Notes under the pieces: model-generated
Databases searched by the model: none
What the model saw: the letters and a program-made list of their open reading frames with translations, nothing else
Told to the model about the DNA's origin: nothing
Made by a program: the position numbers and the translations under genes
Assembly (NCBI RefSeq): GCF_003426025.1
Contig: NZ_QJSH01000008.1
Span: 62,001-126,000, forward strand
Length of the DNA stretch: 64,000 nt
Direction of reading: 5' to 3'
Origin: Paraliobacillus quinghaiensis
Lineage (GTDB): Bacteria; Bacillota; Bacilli; Bacillales; Amphibacillaceae
In this document: piece after piece, positions 58,737 through 64,000 of the stretch
Position numbering within the stretch: position 1 is the stretch's first letter
Layout of the letters: every line of letters starts with the position of its first letter

Positions 58737-60938
58737 TTACTGAACAACACGTTCTACTGTATAGACATCTTTTATCTGCTTTAATCGCTCAACTATTTTA
58801 CGTAAATGTCCTACATTATGAATTAATAGGGTGACATGTATAACCGCTCTTTTATTTCGATCAGATTTACCATTCACAGCGATCATATTTGTACGCATTT
58901 CGTTAACAGTTTGCAATACATCATTTAATAATCCTCGTCGGTCATATCCTGCAATTTCTAAGTCAACATGGTAATGTTTCGATGCTGTATTAGTGTTTTC
59001 CCACTCTACATATAACAGTCGTTCGCCCGCATCTTCTGCTTGTATATTGGGACAATCCTTTCGATGAACAGAAACACCACGTCCTTTGGTAATATATCCT
59101 ACAATCGCATCACCAGGAACGGGATTACAACACTTCGCCAGTCTTACTAATAAATTATCGACGCCTTCTACTTTCACTCCAGAGTCTTTTTTATGAGAAG
59201 ATTTTGGCTTTACAGCTTGTTTTTGAACATCTTCAATCGTTTGCTCTAGCTCTTGATTTGCTTCTTCTTTTCTCAATTTTTCTGTTAATCGCGTTGCAAT
59301 TTGTGCAGCTGTTATACCTTGATAACCAACTGCTGCATACATATCTTCAACGCTAATAAAGTTAAATCGCTCTGTGACGCGCTTTAAGTTATCGTTTGTT
59401 GTCACATCTTTTGGATCAAAACCAGTTGTTCGAATTTCCTTATCAACTAATTCTTTCCCTTTAATAACATTTTCATCTCGCTGTTGCTTTTTGAAAAATT
59501 GTTTAATCTTATTTTTGGCTTGAGAAGTTTGAGTCATCTTAAGCCAATCACGAGAAGGACCATATGAATGTTTTGATGTAATGATCTCGATAATGTCACC
59601 ATTTTTCAATTGATAATCTAATGGTTCCATTTTCCCATTTATTCGTGCACCAATTGTTTGGTTTCCAACTTCTGTATGAATTTTATAAGCGAAATCAATT
59701 GGAACTGATCCTGCTGGAAGCTCAATCACATCACCTTTTGGTGTGAATACATAAGCCATGTCAGAAAAAAGATCAACTTTCAACGATTCCATGAATTCCT
59801 CTGCATCATGTGTTTCATTTTGCCATTCTAAAATCTCACGGAACCATGCTAATTTCTCTTCCGAATTTGCATGGCTTTGGTCAATCTTTTTACCTTCTTT
59901 ATAAGCCCAGTGTGCAGCAATACCATATTCAGCAATCTCATGCATTTCTTTGGTTCTGATTTGCACTTCTAAAGGTGCGCCCTTAGGACCAATAACAGTT
60001 GTGTGAAGTGATTGATATAAATTAGGTTTAGGCATCGCGATATAATCTTTAAATCTGCCAGGCATTGGTTTCCAACATGTATGAATAATACCGAGAACAG
60101 CGTAACAATCCTTTATACTATCCACAATAATTCGCACTGCCAGAAGATCATATATTTCATTAAACTGTTTATTTTGCAACACCATTTTACGGTAAATACT
60201 ATATAAATGTTTTGGTCTACCTGAAAACTCTGCTTTAATATTCACATCTTCTAATTGATTCTGTACTTCTTGCATTACCTCTTCAATATAAGACTCTCGT
60301 TCCTGCCTTTTCTGTTTCATCAAATTGACAATCCGATAATATTGTTGTGGATTCAGATAACGTAATGCAACGTCTTCAAGTTCCCACTTTATTGCCGAGA
60401 TACCTAAGCGATGCGCTAAAGGAGCAAATATTTCTAAAGTTTCATTTGAAATCCGTCGCTGCTTTTCAGGTGGGAGGTGCTTTAACGTCCGCATATTGTG
60501 CAGGCGGTCAGCTAATTTAATAAGAATTACACGAATATCTTTGGCCATTGCAATAAACATTTTTCGGTGATTTTCAGCTTGTTGTGCTTCTTTAGATTTA
60601 TATTTAATTTTCCCTAGCTTTGTTACACCATCGACCAGCATAGCAACTTCGGTATTAAATTCTTCTTCTAACATCTCTACTGTTACATCTGTATCTTCAA
60701 CAACATCATGTAAAAAACCACCAGAAATCGTTTCAGGATCTAGTTCTAAATGAACTAATATTCCTGCCACTTGAACTGGATGGATAATATATGGTTCTCC
60801 TGATTTTCTAAATTGGTTCTCATGTGCTTTTTTTGCAAATTCATAAGCACGTCTAATAAAATCCGTATCTTCTTTTGAAAGATATTGGGAAGCTTGTTCT
60901 ATTACATCTTGTGCTGTCAAAATATTATCTTTCGACAT
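58737..60938 (-). CDS. relA: Bifunctional (p)ppGpp synthetase/hydrolase RelA (Rel)
   Basis: The 733-residue long RSH enzyme has an HD hydrolase domain (HPVQVAGILVHLELDPETIS, FLHDVVEDTDVT), the synthetase domain (IYRKMVLQNKQFNEIYDLLA, FKDYIAMPKPNLYQSLHTTV), then TGS (DVIELPAGSVPIDFAYKIHT), a helical/zinc-finger part with CCNPVPGD, and a C-terminal ACT domain. With an intact HD motif it should both make and degrade (p)ppGpp. It precedes dtd; apt and recJ lie upstream, as in B. subtilis. Confidence 0.97.
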   Translation of the reverse strand: MSKDNILTAQDVIEQASQYLSKEDTDFIRRAYEFAKKAHENQFRKSGEPYIIHPVQVAGILVHLELDPETISGGFLHDVVEDTDVTVEMLEEEFNTEVAMLVDGVTKLGKIKYKSKEAQQAENHRKMFIAMAKDIRVILIKLADRLHNMRTLKHLPPEKQRRISNETLEIFAPLAHRLGISAIKWELEDVALRYLNPQQYYRIVNLMKQKRQERESYIEEVMQEVQNQLEDVNIKAEFSGRPKHLYSIYRKMVLQNKQFNEIYDLLAVRIIVDSIKDCYAVLGIIHTCWKPMPGRFKDYIAMPKPNLYQSLHTTVIGPKGAPLEVQIRTKEMHEIAEYGIAAHWAYKEGKKIDQSHANSEEKLAWFREILEWQNETHDAEEFMESLKVDLFSDMAYVFTPKGDVIELPAGSVPIDFAYKIHTEVGNQTIGARINGKMEPLDYQLKNGDIIEIITSKHSYGPSRDWLKMTQTSQAKNKIKQFFKKQQRDENVIKGKELVDKEIRTTGFDPKDVTTNDNLKRVTERFNFISVEDMYAAVGYQGITAAQIATRLTEKLRKEEANQELEQTIEDVQKQAVKPKSSHKKDSGVKVEGVDNLLVRLAKCCNPVPGDAIVGYITKGRGVSVHRKDCPNIQAEDAGERLLYVEWENTNTASKHYHVDLEIAGYDRRGLLNDVLQTVNEMRTNMIAVNGKSDRNKRAVIHVTLLIHNVGHLRKIVERLKQIKDVYTVERVVQ

Positions 60939-61160
60939 TTTATCACCTTTGTCCTTTTATGCCTCTGTTTTTAGCATGGTCACATTTTCAACTATATAAA
61001 ATAAAAACGTAAAATAAGAAGCTTTATAATAGTATAATAAAAGATTTGTCCAAATGATACAACGATTTCAATGATTTTAACGGAATAGGAACCTCCCTCA
61101 ATGAAAGGGGGTTATCAATGTCGGATAAATATAATCCGGCAAATTTCGACTGAATCTAGG

Positions 61161-61194
61161 AAAATAAGGAGTACCTATAAGGCACTCCTATTTT
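61161..61194 (-). terminator. Terminator of recJ-apt
   Basis: AAAATAAGGAGTACC and GGCACTCCTATTTT form a 14-base stem with a short loop (ends in TTTTCC on the minus strand), 20 bases after apt. The 60939-61215 interval also contains AACCTCCCT..AAGGGGGTT (about 61090-61114), a possible second hairpin, and the relA promoter. Confidence 0.8.
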
Positions 61195-61215
61195 CTGAAA
61201 AAAGATATTCTCTTT

Positions 61216-61728
61216 TTAATATTCCATTAATGTTAGTATATCATACCCTTGCAACTTTTCTCGACCATCTAGGTATGTAAGTTCAATTAAGAAAGCACAA
61301 CCTACTACAATACCACCTAATTGCTCGACCAACTTGATTGTTGCTTCAATCGTCCCACCAGTAGCCAATAAATCATCCGTGATCAAAACACGTTGTCCTG
61401 GTTTGATTGCATCTTTGTGGATTGTCAAAACATTTTCACCATACTCTAAACCATAATTAACTTTTATCACTTCACGTGGAAGCTTTCCCTCTTTTCTTAC
61501 TGGTGCAAAACCTATTTCTAAGGCATATGCTACCGGACAACCAACAATAAATCCTCTTGCTTCTGGACCCACAACTAAATCAATATTTTTTTCACTTGCA
61601 TATGTTACGATTTCATCAACTGCAGTTTTATATGCTGCACCATTATCCATCAATGTCGTAATATCTTTAAATTTAACTCCTTGCTTCGGCCAATCCTCTA
61701 CAACTGTAATATATTCTTTATAATTCAT
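61216..61728 (-). CDS. apt: Adenine phosphoribosyltransferase
   Basis: The 170-residue enzyme makes AMP from adenine and PRPP. It has the conserved start [37 protein letters not shown] and the PRPP-binding [15 protein letters not shown] (near residues 118-132). Its ATG overlaps the recJ stop by 11 bases, with GGAGGAAAT upstream, so it is coupled to recJ. The family length is normal. Confidence 0.96.
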   Translation of the reverse strand: MNYKEYITVVEDWPKQGVKFKDITTLMDNGAAYKTAVDEIVTYASEKNIDLVVGPEARGFIVGCPVAYALEIGFAPVRKEGKLPREVIKVNYGLEYGENVLTIHKDAIKPGQRVLITDDLLATGGTIEATIKLVEQLGGIVVGCAFLIELTYLDGREKLQGYDILTLMEY

Positions 61729-64000
61729 TTACTATTTCCTCCTTAACAGAGCAATCTTGCTCCATTTGACTGCTTAACCATGTTTTCAATTCGGTATAAC
61801 TAGAATAGTATAACACTTGCTCCATCTGTGATTGAGCAAGTGATTGCTTGTAAATATCAGATTCTGATAAATCTCGCTTTACGACTTGATTGTTAGGTTT
61901 CACTACTCCATCGTTTATTTTAACAAATTCTAATTCAGAAAACACTTGAATTATAAATTCTATTTTATTTATTTTCCAACCTTTACTTTTACTGAGTAGT
62001 TCTAACTCGTTTTTCATATGGAAATAGCCTCGCTTTAACAGCATTGCATAAAACCATTTAAAGTCATCACGTGTGGGGGAAGACTGCATAAAGTGATCTG
62101 TTTGGATTCGATAACAAGCAAAGATTTTTTCTGGTGACAAAAATGTGAACAACTCTTCTAGGTCTTCTGTTTTATCAGGTAAATCCATTAAAACAATATT
62201 TTTAATCCATCCTAAATCTTCTTGTGCTTCAAGCACTTTTATTTTTTCAAAAGTAAATAATTGTGCATCTATACCTGGTGAAGTCGTATTCTTTTGGAAA
62301 CTTATAATAATTGAATCTCTTTGACTCAAATGATTTACTTGTTTTTCCCATAAATTAGAACCACGATAATCAAATAGTTGCCATTCTTGTATTGCTAGGT
62401 CCTTGATCATGACTTGTGGACTTTTCTTACCATTCCATTCATTTACTTGTAAATATCCAACCATCTCAACCTCTGCTTGAGTTGAAATTGATGGGAAAAG
62501 GTGTCCCATTCCAAATCCAATTCCATTTAATTGTGTATTACTTGAACGAAACATCATTTTAAGATGGTTCTTTTGACTACCAATTTGCCTTTGTTCTATT
62601 GGCTTTGCCTTAAAATGAAATAAGGGCTTTGGATTCCCCATCCCAAATGGTGCTAGTCTATTTATTTCATGGATCATTGCTATATCAATTGAGTCGATGT
62701 CAATTGAATCTTCCACCTCAAACTCTTCTTGATAATCTTCTGGTTTTAATTGTTGATCTGCTAATTGATTGAGATAACGTCTAACTTCATCAACTTTATC
62801 AATTTCAAGTGTCATACCAGCAGCTTGTGAGTGACCACCAAATTGCAAAAAAGATTCCTTGATTTGCATACCATTCGCGAACAAATCAAATGCAGGAATG
62901 CTTCGAGCAGAACCTTTGGCACGATTTACCTCATTTTGAATCGTCAGTACTATGGCAGGACGTTGAAATGTTCTTACAAGCTTAGAAGCAACAATACCTA
63001 GTACCCCTTGATTCCATCCTTCTTTTGCAACAACGATTACATTTTTGTTCGTATCAGGAGAGGCTTCAACCATGGCAGCTGCTTCTGATGCAATCTCCGT
63101 TACAATTTGCTGACGCTCTTGATTTAAAGTATTGATCTGATTAGCAATCATATCAGCTTCTTCTTGGTCTTCTGTTAATAATAGTTCTACTGCAGGATAT
63201 GCACTTTGAAGTCTACCCACAGCATTAATTCTTGGACCAATTAAAAAGCCAATATCTTCTTCTGAAATACTATCTTGAATACTACAAATTTTTATCAAAG
63301 CCTGAATACCAGGTCGTTTTGACTGTGATATTGCTTTTAAACCGTGATATGCAAGGACACGATTTTCATCTACTAACGGCACCAAATCCGCAATAGTTCC
63401 AATTACAACCAGATCTAATAGCTTTTCTGGAAAATAACCGAGTAAATGCTGTGCTAATTTGAATGCAACTCCCGCTCCAGCTAATTCTTTAAACGGGTAT
63501 TTTTCTGAACATTTTGGATGAATAATTGCAAGAGCTTCAGGAACTGATTCTTGTAATTCATGGTGATCCGTTATAATTAAGTCCATACCTATTTCTTTTG
63601 CGACAATTGCAGATTCAATTGCAGCAATTCCAGTGTCGACTGTAATAATTAACTGAAAACCTTGCTTTTTCGCTTCTCGAAATGCTTGTTCATTTGGTCC
63701 GTACCCTTCGGTAAATCGATTTGGTATATAATAATCACACATCGCTCCAAGTTCACGTAGTGCTTCAACTAGAATAGCTGTAGCAGTAACACCATCCGCG
63801 TCATAATCGCCAAAAACCAGTATACTTTCGCCATTTTCAATAGCTTGATTAATTCTTTGTTTAGCCTTTTCTATACCATCTAACAAACTAGGTTCATACA
63901 ATTCATTTAAATTCGGTTGTAAATACGAACTCACTTCCGAATTTGTCTTAATATTTCGTTTTGCTAACAATTTTTTTATTGTTGGAGAGAGCGCCAAATC
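61718..64000 (-). CDS. recJ: Single-stranded-DNA-specific exonuclease RecJ, 5' end outside window
   Basis: About 760 residues are visible; the N-terminus lies beyond 64000, and the first visible codons read [17 protein letters not shown], which aligns with residues about 25-45 of RecJ. The DHH phosphoesterase core shows [33 protein letters not shown] and the DHHA1 part with [13 protein letters not shown] Firmicutes-type C-terminal extension follows. RecJ degrades single strands 5'-3' in repair. No internal start should be annotated at 63997; it is only the window edge. Confidence 0.95.
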   Translation of the reverse strand, partial: DLALSPTIKKLLAKRNIKTNSEVSSYLQPNLNELYEPSLLDGIEKAKQRINQAIENGESILVFGDYDADGVTATAILVEALRELGAMCDYYIPNRFTEGYGPNEQAFREAKKQGFQLIITVDTGIAAIESAIVAKEIGMDLIITDHHELQESVPEALAIIHPKCSEKYPFKELAGAGVAFKLAQHLLGYFPEKLLDLVVIGTIADLVPLVDENRVLAYHGLKAISQSKRPGIQALIKICSIQDSISEEDIGFLIGPRINAVGRLQSAYPAVELLLTEDQEEADMIANQINTLNQERQQIVTEIASEAAAMVEASPDTNKNVIVVAKEGWNQGVLGIVASKLVRTFQRPAIVLTIQNEVNRAKGSARSIPAFDLFANGMQIKESFLQFGGHSQAAGMTLEIDKVDEVRRYLNQLADQQLKPEDYQEEFEVEDSIDIDSIDIAMIHEINRLAPFGMGNPKPLFHFKAKPIEQRQIGSQKNHLKMMFRSSNTQLNGIGFGMGHLFPSISTQAEVEMVGYLQVNEWNGKKSPQVMIKDLAIQEWQLFDYRGSNLWEKQVNHLSQRDSIIISFQKNTTSPGIDAQLFTFEKIKVLEAQEDLGWIKNIVLMDLPDKTEDLEELFTFLSPEKIFACYRIQTDHFMQSSPTRDDFKWFYAMLLKRGYFHMKNELELLSKSKGWKINKIEFIIQVFSELEFVKINDGVVKPNNQVVKRDLSESDIYKQSLAQSQMEQVLYYSSYTELKTWLSSQMEQDCSVKEEIVNEL

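Noticed and set aside
63995-63997. Start of recJ at the window edge
   Set aside because: The codon is an internal TTG (Leu); the reading frame is open to base 64000 and the family has about 25-40 more residues before it.

Overview
The window is AT-rich chromosomal DNA from an endospore-forming member of the Bacillaceae (Firmicutes). The gene order closely follows the Bacillus subtilis yqeZ-to-recJ region (dnaK operon, comE operon, yqeG-yqeM cluster, sigK, alaS-mltG cluster, iscS-mnmA, aspS-hisS, relA, apt, recJ). Sporulation genes (spoIIP, gpr, sigK, sda, an rsfA-like gene) show an endospore former. The repeat content and missing neighbours suggest the Oceanobacillus/Virgibacillus/Gracilibacillus side of the family, but I cannot name a species. 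Most genes lie on the minus strand, so operons read from high to low coordinates.

Layout. 1-2101: 3'-truncated membrane protease of the NfeD/YqeZ type behind a sigma-W-like promoter, then yqeY and rpsU. 2132-2516: internally deleted IS200/IS605-type element. 2586-7795: a Na/Pi cotransporter, then mtaB, rsmE, prmA and dnaJ. 8016-11744: dnaK, grpE and hrcA with a CIRCE operator and promoter. 11775-17663: hemW, lepA, yqxA, spoIIP and gpr. 17744-18143: rpsT (plus strand). 18289-18720: nested palindromic repeats. 18797-23655: holA and the comE operon (comEC, comEB, comEA). 23673-25130: an intact tnpB element inserted just before the comEA ribosome binding site. 25368-25696: a repeat element with terminal inverted repeats. 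25847-30874: eight-gene cluster yqeG, yqeH, aroE, yhbY, nadD, yqeK, rsfS, yqeM. 31049-32236: DnaA boxes, the small checkpoint gene sda (too short for routine ORF finding) and uninterrupted sigK. 32263-34005: yrhC, mtnN, yrrS. 34114-34571: a second repeat element. 34704-43443: greA, udk, trmR, mltG, yrzB, ruvX, ireB, alaS with a T-box leader, an AI-2E family protein and a small zinc-ribbon protein. 43700-51904: recD2, a TPR protein, mnmA, iscS, cymR, then rarA and an rsfA-like regulator on the plus strand. 51918-52961: a perfect 56-base palindrome, a 6S RNA gene and a repeat pair related to that at 18.3-18.7 kb. 53012-56511: aspS-hisS with a T-box leader. 56508-64000: a small unknown gene, a structured leader and an amidase (plus strand), dtd, relA, apt and the 5'-truncated recJ.

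How it works together. The genes are mainly core information processing: protein folding, ribosome assembly and translation factors, tRNA charging and modification, (p)ppGpp metabolism, purine salvage and DNA repair. Regulation visible in the sequence includes CIRCE/HrcA, two T-box leaders, DnaA boxes at sda, a sigma-W-type promoter and several consensus sigma-A promoters.

The unusual part is the intergenic DNA. It holds one complete and three decayed IS200/IS605-type loci, with base changes that preserve hairpin pairing, and several families of long nested palindromes. These sit where B. subtilis carries genes I do not find here (comER, pbpI, the U32 peptidase pair, yrvM). I found no CRISPR array, tRNA or rRNA gene.
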